Source: Ciborinia camelliae (taxonomy: Eukaryota > Ascomycota > Leotiomycetes > Helotiales > Sclerotiniaceae). Taken from it: 64,000 bases of DNA. Both the position numbers and the translations under genes were made by a program. The DNA is taken from the NCBI GenBank assembly GCA_025890175.1, contig JANPYM010000001.1, positions 3,760,971 through 3,824,970 of the forward strand. The letters are read 5' to 3'. How positions within the stretch are numbered: position 1 is the stretch's first letter; each line of letters begins with the position of its first letter. Shown piece by piece: positions 22,392 through 32,868 of the stretch. A model generated the notes under the pieces. That model was not told where the DNA came from, did not search any database, and was given only the letters and a program-made list of their open reading frames with translations.

Positions 22392-25220
22392 TTATTCCGA
22401 TAATTCATTAACAGGAAAGTTTCTCCAACGACCCTCCTGCCCCGCCCCATGATTTAATAATAATTCAACTATCTCTCCGTCCGGATCATTGAAGTTGGCC
22501 CAATACATAGGGCTTTCCCCCGTGTTATTAGGGATATTCGGATCGGCACCTCTCTCGAGCAAGATTCTTACCGCTTCAACATGGTCTCTGTAACAAGCAA
22601 CATGGAGAGCCGTGGCATGGGCTCTTCCTCCAAGTTCATCAATATCGATATCGGTCTCCGTGTCCAAGATGATGCGCACGATATCTGCAAGCCCGAAAGA
22701 TGCTGCATAGTAAAGAGGGTGTGTTCTCGTCACATACGAATCTTTGCCAGGAGTAGATGGCATCATGATTCCAAGCCAGAAAGCGAAGTTGCCACCGTTG
22801 GGAAGATAGTGAGTTTCAAAGAACGCATGGAGAAGTTGTCGAGTGCGAGGTAGAAGGTAATCTTCCGGGTCACCGGGTTCTTTGTTGACATAGCGTGGCC
22901 AGTTGATTGTGAGATGACGAAGAAGGGGATAATCTCGATGGCGGGACTGTAGAAGTTGCCGATCATGTCCTTGGGAAAATTCGGGATTCAGCAGGTAGGC
23001 GAGACACGCTTGTGCCATAAATTGGCGAGCGGCATGTTGAGTGAAGTGGAATGGTGAGGTCTTTGATTGGGTAAGATAATCTGCTACAGATGCATGTGCG
23101 AGTTTCACCGGAGGTGAAATATATCCGAATTTCTGCTCCAGAAAGTCTCTTTCCCACCTAGGCATATCATCCTCATCTTGTATTGATCTTGATTCGATTT
23201 TGGTGACAAGAGATGAGCACATAGAAAGTACTCTTTCAGGATCGAGAAGTCGAGAATCCTCATCGAAGCACGGTAAATCCGAATCGAAGTCTATGGCAAG
23301 TATTTCTACCAATTCCTTGATGTTCAAAGGTTTTGCGGCAACTGTAAGAGCTTGAAGAATCTTTGAAACTTCCGACTGATGTTCGACATCGATCTGTTCC
23401 AATATTCGTTCATAAGTCTCGTCTAGACTTTTGGGTAATATTTTCATTGCTTTTCGAATTGCTGATACGCTTGTACACTTTCGAAACATTTCTAATTGAC
23501 AGACTACCCACCGGAACCTATGTCGCCATTAGAAAAACAATGTTTATCTTAATGGTGTGAATCATTGAATACTTACATGCCATCTCCCTCTCGCGTTAGC
23601 TTGAGCTCAATTTGGGAGCGAATATCTCGTGGCCATTTGGACATTATTTTGTCATGCTCTAACCTTTCCGAGACAAAATATTTGATATCACCTCTTGCCG
23701 ACATGGAATCTTGCAAACACAATCTACCACTGACCAAAGAAGACAGAACATATTCTATCTCCGCTAATTGTCGACTAGTAACGAGCAAACGCAATCTTTG
23801 ATACTGCCACGATTTCATAGTGGAAATGAACGATAGGACTTCCTCATTTCTAGCTGCCTCATCAAGTGCATCGAAAACGATGTAGACATGATGGAAAGAC
23901 AATAGGATATTACGGAAGCATTCGATAAGGGTTTCATCTGTGGGTGATGGAATTTTCTTTGAGTGTAACTTCTCATAGAGATCTTTGAGTGGTCGAGGAA
24001 TATCATAGATTTGTGCCGAGAGCTGAGCAATCAAGGATTTGAGAGCACCAGTGAGATCCCCATTGAACTCAAAGTAAAAGTATGCGAGTGCTATTTTGGG
24101 GTGCTGTTGAACTCGAGTCGTCAAATCCTCAACGATTGTGGAACTAAAAGATGTGAGTATATGGTTTAAGAGTAGTTCAGAGTGCTTTTACCATAACACA
24201 GTCTTTCCACTGCCAGCTAAGTAGCCAAATAAGTCAAAGTCACCACGTAAGATTATTTGACTTACGAATACCATAAAGCCATAAGAAAGAATCATTGCCG
24301 GAGTACCATTCCTCATACTGTTTGCTAGTCAAAAACCATGCTCCAGTCTTCGGTTGGTGTTTCTTTAATGTTGCAGCATGAGTAGGAAATGGATCTGGTG
24401 CAGCTAGCCATTGATAGATTTCCTGACGCGTTTGATCTGTACTATATGTCAGTTTCCGCCGTGAAAATTTTGAAGATATAGTAAGACTTCTAATAGTCTG
24501 GACAGCAGTCTAGTCCAATATAAGGAATTGTTGAATGTGTTTGGTACAATGAATCCAGTTGAAATGTCAAATCCATTCTGATTATCAAATCATACTCAAA
24601 GATTGATGGCCATTCGACCATTCAAAGCTTTGAATTTGAACCGCAGTCCGAACCATCGAAACAGGAGATAAACCTACCTGCAAATCGATTCTCAATCGTA
24701 TTCGTCAGATTCAAAGTCAAATTCCTATACACAATAAGCCTCTCGATCCCCTTTTCTCACAATCAACCACGATTACACACGTTTGATCGGCACTCAGCCC
24801 CAACTGCAGCGAACTCTTCAACCTCTCCAACAAACCCAGAGTCTTCTTAACCTCCCCCTCCTTCAACGGCCAAACAAGCACCTTCCTCAACCTTCTCCAC
24901 CCATGGTCGCCCACACCCCCCCGTTCCAATTTCCCCTTTAACCCCTCCAATTCTCTTTTACAAACAACCAGGGGTCCATCTTTGTTTAACAACAGTTCAA
25001 GTGTTGATAATTGCGATGCATTTCCATTAGCATCGGCCTTTTCGGCAAGTCTGAGTAACGAATCCAAGATATCTCTTAACGCATTCAATTCATCTGAAAT
25101 CTGTACGATTTCCTTCGATGCGTTTGTGGCGCCTTGACGATAGTCGTAGCAGAAAGATATCAGGGATCCGGTCACTTGGATCACGGCTATGAGACTTGCG
25201 GAGATACTTAGAGGGTCCAT
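22392..25220 (-). CDS. STAND/NLR-like protein: PigL_N-type N-terminus, NACHT NTPase, ankyrin repeats
   Basis: Six exons join in frame: 25220-24781, 24724-24678, 24436-24266, 24216-24192, 24143-23577 and 23517-22392, giving 791 residues. The N-terminus MDPLSISASLIAVIQVTGSL is typical of the fungal STAND N-terminal domain (PigL_N/Helo-like). Next comes the linker seen in these proteins (QEIYQWLAAPDPFPTH, then GAWFLTSKQYEEW). The NACHT P-loop GIPGSGKTVLC lies at about 218-228 and Walker B FDALDEA at 318-324. The winged-helix-like region includes LPKSLDETYERIL. The C-terminus (about 698-780) holds two or three ankyrin repeats, including HATALHVACYRDHVEAVRILLERGA. Such proteins are thought to act as NTP-driven switches in heterokaryon incompatibility or immunity; here that is inference. 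The gene looks intact. Oddities are very small exons (47 and 25 nt), the latter carrying GSGKT itself, and few ankyrin repeats. A HET relic lies 1.3 kb away. Confidence 0.9.
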
Positions 25221-25590
25221 GGTTGATAGCACCGGTGTATTTTATACCTACTTTTATATAGGTAGGTATAGGTATGGTATGGGATTTTGTATATATAATG
25301 AGATGAGATGAGATGAGACGAGAAAGAAATTTCTAGATAGACTTACTGTATGAACTTCAAGTTACATCTGAATCCTTAAAGCCAAAAATATGTTGTGTTT
25401 TCAGCTTTACATATTGGGATTAGACACCTAATACGGAGAGTACAGGATATGCAGGTAATATGGATGCTGACACATCCGCACACCTTCCGGAATCGTACCC
25501 ATTAAAGTCCGAAGCGATATCCCTACTCACCCAATTTTCCGAACATTATATATTATTCTAAGCCACGAACCTGCGTCAACAAGATAACAA
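25221..25590. other. Intergenic, promoter of the STAND gene
   Basis: About 370 bp between the STAND gene start and the tRNA. It contains GTAGGTATAGGTATGG near 25260 and a GAGAT pentamer run at about 25292-25322. No gene seen. Confidence 0.45.
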
Positions 25591-25700
25591 GCGTTTGTGG
25601 TTTAGTGGTAAAATCCATCGTTGCCAACCCGCTTCCCACCCTCAAAAGTGAAAAGCGAAACAACCTCGATGGGCCCCGGGTTCGATTCCCGGCGAACGCA
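25591..25700 (+). tRNA. tRNA-Gly (anticodon GCC) with a 39-nt intron
   Basis: The acceptor stem GCGTTTG pairs with CGAACGC at 25693-25699 (one T-G wobble) and is followed by discriminator A. The D arm is GGTTTAGTGGTAAAATCC. The anticodon stem CATCG/CGATG encloses loop TT-GCC-A-T once an intron at about 25627-25665 is removed, directly 3' of the purine after the anticodon, the canonical nuclear position. The T arm is CCGGG-TTCGATT-CCCGG. A T-run within 20 bp downstream would end RNA polymerase III transcription. The A box (TTTAGTGGTA) and B box (GGTTCGATTCC) are intact, so the gene should be functional. Confidence 0.95.
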
Positions 25701-25994
25701 TAAGTCCTTCTTTTTTGCCTTTTGGCGTTCACTGTTGTATTAATTCAATGATTCTGTATACAGAATTTCTTTCTTCGAGAGAATCGAATGAGTGGTAGAT
25801 TTTCTATGAATTTTTTTCTTTTTTCGTTCAAAGTGGGGGATGGTGGGGTTGGTTGATGGGGATTTTCATTTATTTAGCCTATAAATAACCGAATTTGATG
25901 AAGGGGCGAGAAGGTTGTTTTTAGCTTCAAAAAAAAAAAGGTTATCGAGGGGTATCCTAATGGAACTTGCCTTTAGAGGGCAATATATATCACT
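25701..25994. other. Intergenic spacer downstream of tRNA-Gly
   Basis: About 290 bp of AT-rich sequence with the tRNA terminator T-run at its start and a poly-A run near 25930-25940. Nothing else seen. Confidence 0.4.
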
Positions 25995-26378
25995 GTTGGT
26001 ATCACCATGGGGTGATGAAGATGGAATATCACTATTGTGTTTATACTTGTATTATATTTCGACTTGTTTTTAAAACGGAAATTCCATGTAACTTAGCTCG
26101 ATGACTAAGCTAGTGTATGTAGAACTACTTTATATCAACAGATCACAATCCTTTTCCCCTTCACAGTTTATTATAATACTATTTCGATGCTTAAGATTAT
26201 AATTTCTGTTGGGATAATTGTGACATAAGGTATACTGTACAGTTAGCGCTAGTGCATGCGCTAGCAGTACACATACATACGCATGAGTTCAACCTATAGT
26301 GTAGTTTAGAAAACAAGCCGAAATACAATACGATACTATAATACTATTCCGTCTTCACCACCCCATGGTGATACCAAC
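25995..26378. mobile_element. 384-bp terminal-inverted-repeat element (MITE-like)
   Basis: The left end starts GTTGGTATCACCATGGGGTG and the right end is its inverted copy, ending ATACCAAC at 26378. The arms match over roughly 75 bp, out to a TTTCGRCTTGTTTT segment. Differences between arms are mostly G/A and C/T, as point-mutation decay would give. The interior has no open frame, so it would be non-autonomous. Inside the right half is a palindromic AGCGCTAGTGCATGCGCTAGC-like segment. No clear target-site duplication is visible at these ends. A truncated third copy of the same arm starts at 28922. Confidence 0.65.
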
Positions 26379-26531
26379 AATTATTTGTGAATGACAGTTG
26401 TACGCTATAATGCTTTTGAGCTTCAGTACTAGGAAGAAAGAGGGGGGACGAAACCAAAAGAATGTTCATGACATTCAACATAGGAGTTTTGAATCTTCAA
26501 CATTTGACCAGGACGAATGTTCGCAGACGAC

Positions 26532-28691
26532 TCAGATTATAAAGATTGTATGTTTCCTCGCTACCGGGTCATATCTCCAACACGGCAATTTGCTCTCATC
26601 GACTTGTGGCGCCAGGTAAAAGTTTTCGCGGTTGTCCCGATCGGACTTGAGCAAACCCACACGCCGGAATCTGCCCATTTTATTGCATAAATGCTCTACC
26701 AGCATCAGATAGTAACGTTTTTCGTTTGTGTACCAAGGCACATAGAACAATCTTCCCGAGTCATTGAGGTTCGACATCTCTGATTCGCTCATAGCGAAAT
26801 CTAGGCAAGCTGACCAAACCCTGGCCTTGCCATAAGCCATTGCAAGGCCATCCAGGTCTCCCAAGCCTTTATTACTTCGGCTTGGAACAGATATGGGACC
26901 AGTGACCCCGATGGGAAACACGTGCAACTCTCCTTGGCGTCTTGTCAGTTTCATACGCTTTAGGACACCTTCTATCTTGATTTCAACGCACGGCACTGAG
27001 GGAAGTACAAAAATATCCTCCCGGAACAGTTCCTCCTCGACATCCGCAACCGTATTGGGGCGCCACTTGATGCACGTAACATCTGGCAGAACCCATTTCT
27101 GGTTCATGTTCTCTGACTTCATATTGTCGTAGCGAATCCACATTCGACTGGTCGAAATCCATGAGAATGTCAGTTGTGTCTGGTGCAGAGGACTTCGTTG
27201 CATTCCTTCATTACCAGTTTGCCAATTGTGAGTGGTCCAGAGCATATCAAGGGCAAGACGACTGAGCCATAAGCCAGCCAAGTATATGTCGTCCTTTAGA
27301 ATTGTCTTGAATCGTGAGGCAATTCCTGCCACTGCAGCGAGCCTGTCTTCGCGTATAGTGAGATCAGTTTTTGAGTACTCCATTATCAATCGGTGCCAGA
27401 GGTCATAGTTGTCCTTATTTTGAGCCGGTAGAAGTGACTTAATTGATGTAATTGGGGCATGAGCTTTAGTTGTTTCTAAATGGTCAAAATCCAGTCCCAG
27501 AGGCTCGCTCCAGCGTTGTTCAAAGCACTCGAAGAGGACGACCCCATTACAAAAGAATATGTTCCTGGGTGCAAGCAATCGCTCTTGAAACACCCAGCCG
27601 CGCCTGGAAAGCGGTGCCTCATCGACCTGCGTCTTCCAGAATTCCCGCGGAAGTCCAACCAAAAGAAAGCTCTGTTTATTACACCAGTCATCTTTTGACC
27701 GCACGGTAAATTGTTCATGTTCCACATCGATGGGATCCCTTCTGGTAAACAAGCCGCCTAATTCGGACGCCCACGAAGCGCATATATTGAAGCGTGCATT
27801 TTAGTAGACGTTTTGCATTATTGGAGCCTCTTGCTTCCAATCTTGAAGATTGTCACCCTCCTGGATAATGCAGAGCATGTCAATCCATATATAGTACACT
27901 CCCAAGCTCCTGGACACCTGGAGAGCTTCACAGAAGGTTCGGGATAGCAGCTCCAGCGGCAAATGTTGTGTCCACGAGTTCATGTTGTCCACGGTAAGCT
28001 TAGCCAAATTCTCTTCTCCTCAGCGATGGCTCAGAGTAACATATTGCAGGCCCGCTGGAAGATCCCTCCCATGTACGATTCGTAATCTCATACCTTCCTT
28101 TTCGCGATTATGTAAAGTGCTGATGTGGAGCAACCGAGTGGGATACCAGTCTGGTACTTTTTGTTTTGTGTGCTGAGTACATTGAACATGATCGGAGTCA
28201 CACCGCCCAAGCCACATTCGAATCTTTGAAAACGTCTCATCCGCCCCCGTCGAGCTTGAGGTGATTCTCCAGCTAGGTACACTTGTTGGCAATAAGGCGA
28301 GGATAAGTCTCACCTCGCTAAGGAGATATGCAGACGTCCCACGCCTTTCTCTAAACGAAAAGTCAACAGAGAGGTAAGTCCTAAAATTGGTGGTGTACGA
28401 CAGAGTTACTATGGCCTGTATGTCGCGAGCATCATGTGGTGGGCAATAACTATCATACTTCCCATTTCGAGGCGGTGATTCCAGTCCTCCCAGTTCGCGT
28501 AGCTCTGTTTGAACGCTACTCAAGACTTTATCGAAGAGCTGCGAGCAGATGTAGCAATTCCTGTCCACATAGTGGAGGAATACTTTGGCCGAGCGTTCAT
28601 CTGAGGCGCGACTATCAAAAGGATTTGAAGAAATTGTCCACCAACTGAGGCACCTCTCGATGATACATCTGCAGAGTTGGCACAAAGGCAT
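26532..28691 (-). pseudogene. HET-domain (heterokaryon incompatibility) gene with two in-frame stops
   Basis: One continuous reading frame of 720 codons, starting MPLCQLCRCIIERCL at 28691 and ending RKHTIFII, is interrupted by TGA at 28022-28020 and TAA at 27803-27801. Both fall inside the HET domain. The first follows LQYVTLSHR where family members have Trp (SHxWG), so TGG became TGA. The second follows EAPIMQNVY, before NARFNICASWASELGGLF. Between them the HET core is intact: LELLSRTFCEALQVSRSLGVYYIWIDMLCIIQ. HET proteins trigger cell death on recognition of non-self in fungal fusions. No intron can remove the stops without deleting conserved residues, and no frameshift is present, so inactivation looks recent. 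Stop-codon readthrough is a remote alternative. The gene is bracketed by copies of one inverted-repeat element. Confidence 0.85.
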
Positions 28692-28921
28692 ATTCACATC
28701 TAGGTCCTTATAGTATTGCAAGTTTATACCAAAAGACTCTGTAAAAGGGCGGGGTTCGTTATCGAGTACGCGGCTCAAGGTAGTTTGCCCAATCAGATAT
28801 GCATCAGCAACAGCCCAGCGCGACTATTTGCCTTTCAAATTGCAATTGACTAATATGGAAGGAGAAAAAGGCAACCGGAAATAGTGTTTAAAACCCCACA
28901 ACTTATTAATCAAATAGATCT

Positions 28922-29540
28922 GTTGGTATGTATCACCATGGGTGGTGAAGACGGATTATACTATAGTATGTAATATTATTCCGCTTGTTCTCTAAAAGTA
29001 TTATGCTATAGGTTGAACCTACGGCAAATACCTGAAATAGCATGTTCATTGTTTTTCAACTTTAATACCCCAACTAGCATAATATGCTATTCGAGGTCTA
29101 GTATATACTATTTAAGATCGATTTTTTTTATTTTTGTAATATTCTAGTTCTAAAATATAATAACAAATATTTGAAATAATAAATTTTTCAACTTTAATAC
29201 TTCAAATAATATAAAAACTTTTTATTTCGATTTTAAATAGTATAAATAAAAATTGAGATAGATTTGTAGATTTATAGGTTCGTAGGTTCGATGGAAGGGG
29301 GTAGATTTGTAAATTCGATAAAAGATTTGTACGATTTCTTTTGGATTTAAATAACATATAAATCAGGACTGAAATATTATATTTTTTTTATAATTCTTTT
29401 TAGGATTGAAATAATAACATATGCTATTTGAAGTCGAAATGGAAAGTTCCTATGCTAGTTGGGGTATTAAAGTTGAAAAACATGCTATTTCAGGTATTTG
29501 CCGTTGAACCTATATAAGCCCGCTAGCTCATGCGCTAGAA
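28922..29540. mobile_element. Truncated third copy of the inverted-repeat element, split by a nested insertion
   Basis: From 28922 the sequence repeats the arm at 26378-26290 read in reverse: GTTGGTAT...CACCATGGGTGGTG, GAAGACGGA, CGCTTGTTCTCTAAAA and TATAGGTTGAACCTA. It is interrupted at 29022-29503 by another element, resumes with TATAAGCCCGCTAGCTCATG, and then stops matching near 29540 without reaching a second arm. It is inverted relative to the arm that flanks the HET relic on the other side. Confidence 0.6.
29022..29503. mobile_element. 482-bp nested MITE with long inverted ends and 9-bp target duplication
   Basis: The ends are inverted copies of about 60 bp beginning CGGCAAATACCTGAAATAGC and reaching CAACTTTAATACCCCAACTA; the left arm has a 7-8 bp insertion. 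Directly outside both ends lies TTGAACCTA (29013-29021 and 29504-29512), a 9-bp direct repeat as left by Mutator-like transposases. The interior is very AT-rich with no coding frame. It sits inside the older inverted-repeat element, so it inserted later. Confidence 0.82.
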
Positions 29541-29734
29541 AATCCCGCGCGGCACACGGCTCTAGTACTGCTTAGCCAGATATCTAATGGCTTAGCAAAT
29601 GAACACGGTGCTGCATAATTTCCATCTTGCTACTTTCTGCTAAAGTTGATTTTTCGTTGAAACGGGCCCCACTCGCGAACATACAAAAGCACCTTTCCCG
29701 CAATGAAATCCTCAATAATGGGTAAGGCAATCGT

Positions 29735-30190
29735 ATGTCAATACTTGAAAATGCTTACAGCCTAGCAGAACCTACTACGAGTCCTCTAGTCCACATCATC
29801 CGTCACGGACAATCCCTCCATAACATTGATCGGGGCTACCCCCACCGCCATCCACCCTTGACGGATGCAGGGCACGAAGCCACCAAGCAAATTAAGATCT
29901 CGGCCGTCGCAGATCTCATCGTCATCTCGCCCATGACACGTACCATCCAGACTGCCATGAACGCCTTCCCATCTATTGGCTCAGCTCCAAACGGGACTGA
30001 AGTACAGATCTGGCCCGACCTACGCGAAGCCCACGACGCTATTTGCAACAAGGGCATGTCTCGGGTCGATATTTCGGCAAAGTTTCCACATCTGAACTTC
30101 TCAGAATGTCCAGAAGAATGGGATCATCCACCACACTCTATAGAGGCTGCCACTATACGCGCCGAGAAGGTTGAGAAACTCCTAAATTAG
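29735..30190 (+). pseudogene. Histidine phosphatase (phosphoglycerate-mutase-like) gene, 3' end lost
   Basis: The 151-codon frame holds the first half of the histidine-phosphatase fold: the catalytic VHIIRHGQSLHN, then PPLTDAGHEATKQIK, DLIVISPMTRTIQTAMNAF and WPDLREAHD. Family members run to about 220-260 residues and carry a second catalytic His near the C-terminus, which is absent. Homology stops at about AEKVEKLL (30185), where the sequence turns into the antisense of a truncated ligase, and the stop codon comes from that foreign sequence. The start may be at 29735 or a few codons away through a small intron at the 5' end (GTAAGG...TTACAG). Probably non-functional. Confidence 0.72.
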
Positions 30191-30194
30191 ACCT

Positions 30195-31521
30195 ACAGCC
30201 ACTAGAAGCGCGGCCGCAAAACCAGTATTGGCCGTCCTCAAGCTCGGCGAGGTCCCCCGTTTTGTAGTATCCCTCATTATCAAAGGCAGCGTCAGTAAGC
30301 TCATCGTTGCCGAAGCAACTAAAGAACTGTCAGTTTGAAAAGCCTCTGTGGCTGCTTACTTCTTTGACTTTGTTGAATATCATACCCGAGTAGCATTCTC
30401 GGGCTTTTCGCGAGAATTTCGCCATGATCCCCTTCTGACAGTTTTACAGTGGTGTCGGAGACCGCACGCCCTATTAAACCCTTATGACAACTTAGGTGGG
30501 CTTTCGGCTACAGCTTAGAGCATAGTAAATCGGCTTCTGCGCTCCTTCTTACCTCTTTATTCGAGATCCCACCAATGGCACGACCTCCTAGCTCATTTGC
30601 CCCATAGATGATATAGAATGGCAGCACCGGGGGTTCGCCAATATGTGTTCTTTCATGTCGTGTAGAACCGCTGGTATAAACCCTACCGTGGTAATTTGGT
30701 AGGTTCTAAGCGCCTCTAGAATCTCCTGTGCACCGGCCGTTTGTCCAATATGATAGAGCTTCTTTCTAGACAATACGGGTTCCAGTGCTTTCCTGCAGCC
30801 AGTCCACCAATGGGCCCCTTTGTAGCCGAGAGTGGCACTGCCAGGTTCAGCGGGATTGCGCCCGAAATGGAAAGATGCTCTTGGGAGGACCACGCCTTTA
30901 GGGGGACCAGAGGTGCCTGAAGTAAACAACGCCGCGCCCGGGCGCTTCGAGTCGATTTGCAGTGCGTGGTTGGTTCCGNNNNNNNNNNCCCCCCCCCCCC
31001 CCCCCCCCCGAGGCTTTGCGCGAGACGATATTGGAACCGAGAAGAGATGATCTGACTTATTTTCGTTGTTTATGATGTTGCATATAGCTCCGGCTTTGTC
31101 TGCAGACGCGCTACCAGCAAGGGTACAAGCTGGTCTGACTTTCAGCACAAGGCTGGCCTCATCCGGACGGATGCCGGATGCGGAATGAACGTCGGTCTGG
31201 TTGTTGGATTAGTTAGCGGGCGCACTCACGCAAGATAACGCTGACACCACCGATCGTACAGACTGCGAAGAAAGCAATCATAAACTCGTAGATGCTACAT
31301 GAAACTACAGCTATGTACACATGGTGGCCACGCAGGAGACCTTGTTGATCGAATCCTGGTAACTTTTCGCGGACGAGGTTGTGTGTATGTATAATGTCAC
31401 TAAGAAGTCCTGGTATCACGGAAGCGAATAACCATATCTGGAAAGACATATCACCGTTTTCAACATGCGTTGGCATGACTTTTTTAGTGGCTAAAAACTG
31501 CCGTGCTGCTCTTAGCACCAC
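30195..31521 (-). pseudogene. Decayed AMP-dependent acyl-CoA ligase/synthetase
   Basis: Successive frames on the minus strand spell an ANL-superfamily enzyme: an N-terminal GHHVYIAVVSCSIYEFMIAF piece at about 31250-31330, the A3 motif LFTSGTSGPPKGVVLP near 30900, IYGANELGGRAIGG near 30580-30610, GRAVSDTTVKLSEGDHGEIL near 30430-30470, and FDNEGYYKTGDLAELEDG near 30240-30290. A good 45-nt intron (GTAAGA...CTGTAG) joins two of these in frame, so it was once a spliced gene. It is broken: the frame shifts near 30640 with perhaps 50 residues missing, the N-terminal junction near 31200 does not splice in frame, and the enzyme stops just after GRASS, before the C-terminal lid domain. A 10-N gap with a poly-C run lies inside. 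The substrate cannot be inferred. Confidence 0.78.
30979..30988. other. Assembly gap (10 N) next to a poly-C run
   Basis: Ten N are followed directly by about 21 C (30989-31009), inside the ligase relic. The homopolymer is out of character for the surrounding coding sequence and is probably a sequencing or gap-filling artefact. Confidence 0.9.
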
Positions 31522-31787
31522 CCTAGGCCTCGCTCAGTGTTTTGAAAAACTTAGGACTGTCGCCTGCCCAGCGTCAGCAGACTCGATTCGGCCTTATCAC
31601 TGCCTCACTGGCGTCTTCATGGACCAGTATTGTGTCGTTATTGACCCTGTATTCTCGGCGAAGGCATTCAAATTGCCATATCATTAATGGTTCGTTCGAA
31701 ACGTTACCATATATAACCACGTCTGGTCTTTTCCAACAACGATGCTTCCGCTATATTGCGGGACCAAGTGGTGAGAAGTTGTTGACG

Positions 31788-32294
31788 ATGGAGAAAATTG
31801 GTAGCATCGAAGCAGCGGTGCAATTTTCAGACATCGATCACAACACTGCTCTGCGACAGATCTCCATGCGAGTGGCTAGAGAAAGTAAACCTGGCTTTCA
31901 GGTTCCAAGCAAGAAAGTTCTGGTAGTACGATTTCTGATGAACGAAAAGCCGACCAAGATTGCATCAACTCCTTTAAATGCAGAGTTTGTTGTGACGGGT
32001 TGTCGCGTTCAAATCGATTTCGCCCAACGAACTCTGACGATGCAAATGCCTTCAACTGACTGGCTTTTCAAACCCGAAAATGAGCGATACCTCCTGCGGC
32101 TACAGCAATCACCAATGTATAAACCAGTCAATGACGCAGTACTGAACCTGGTTGTCGTTCTCAGTTCTCCACCGGATGATGAACTCGTTTCGGATCAACT
32201 TCATGTGATGGGCGAGGTGAGAGAGCGGTTAGGACTCGCAAGAGGGGAAATTTTGCGGATTGCTGACTCCTTGGACTATGCTCGGCGTCTGTAA
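31788..32294 (+). CDS. Unidentified 168-codon frame
   Basis: Starts MEKIGSIEAAVQFSDIDHNT and ends ILRIADSLDYARRL. Upstream the frame stays open to 31542 without another ATG, so an upstream exon is possible. Composition is that of a soluble globular protein, without membrane segments, repeats or low complexity. No family is recognised. It lies divergent from the decayed ligase at the edge of the repeat island and could be a gene fragment. Confidence 0.4.
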   Translation: MEKIGSIEAAVQFSDIDHNTALRQISMRVARESKPGFQVPSKKVLVVRFLMNEKPTKIASTPLNAEFVVTGCRVQIDFAQRTLTMQMPSTDWLFKPENERYLLRLQQSPMYKPVNDAVLNLVVVLSSPPDDELVSDQLHVMGEVRERLGLARGEILRIADSLDYARRL

Positions 32295-32868
32295 TGTAAG
32301 TCATCGCGTAACACCACTAATTTCGATAATCGATACAATATGTAATCACTCGTGGGAATACTTATTCTCTGGTTCTGGGTTCATTATCTCATATTAATGT
32401 TGCCGATTACCTAGGTATTTGTACCTATTCAATGAATGATTTTGAGGGCTGCATTTATGGAGTCATGGCCTGGGACCGATGAATCCAAATTCGAAGAAAA
32501 AATCACGATTCATTCCATATGCTATGCTTTACGCGACTATTCGTAATGAATGAATTCTAAACACTGAATATCCTGAAAAAGTAATAAAATCTGACTTAGG
32601 ACAACTTCCCGAGTCTTTAATATAAAAGATGAATAGAAAACGTACTCGTAAAGGCAAATGCAACTATCGTGAATACCTTACATACAGAGACCGCGGATAA
32701 ACCTCTACCCGAACCTCGCCCCGCCGCGCCTCTCTCCTCCCCCAGCCAAAAAAAACCCCCAAACCCATCGAAACCACACTCTTCCCCTCAACAGCACGAA
32801 ACCGCAAACTGAAAAAGAAATCCCCCCCAAAAAATATAAAAAAATATAAAAAAAAGCAAAAAGGAATT
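32295..32868. other. Intergenic, no gene seen
   Basis: About 570 bp, AT-rich to 32660, then C/A-rich with several poly-A/poly-C runs just 3' of the tRNA; the T-runs on the minus strand there would end its transcription. Confidence 0.4.

Noticed and set aside
24725..24780. Frameshift in the STAND gene near 24,750
   Set aside because: The apparent shift disappears with a normal 56-nt GT...AG intron, and all later exons then stay in phase.
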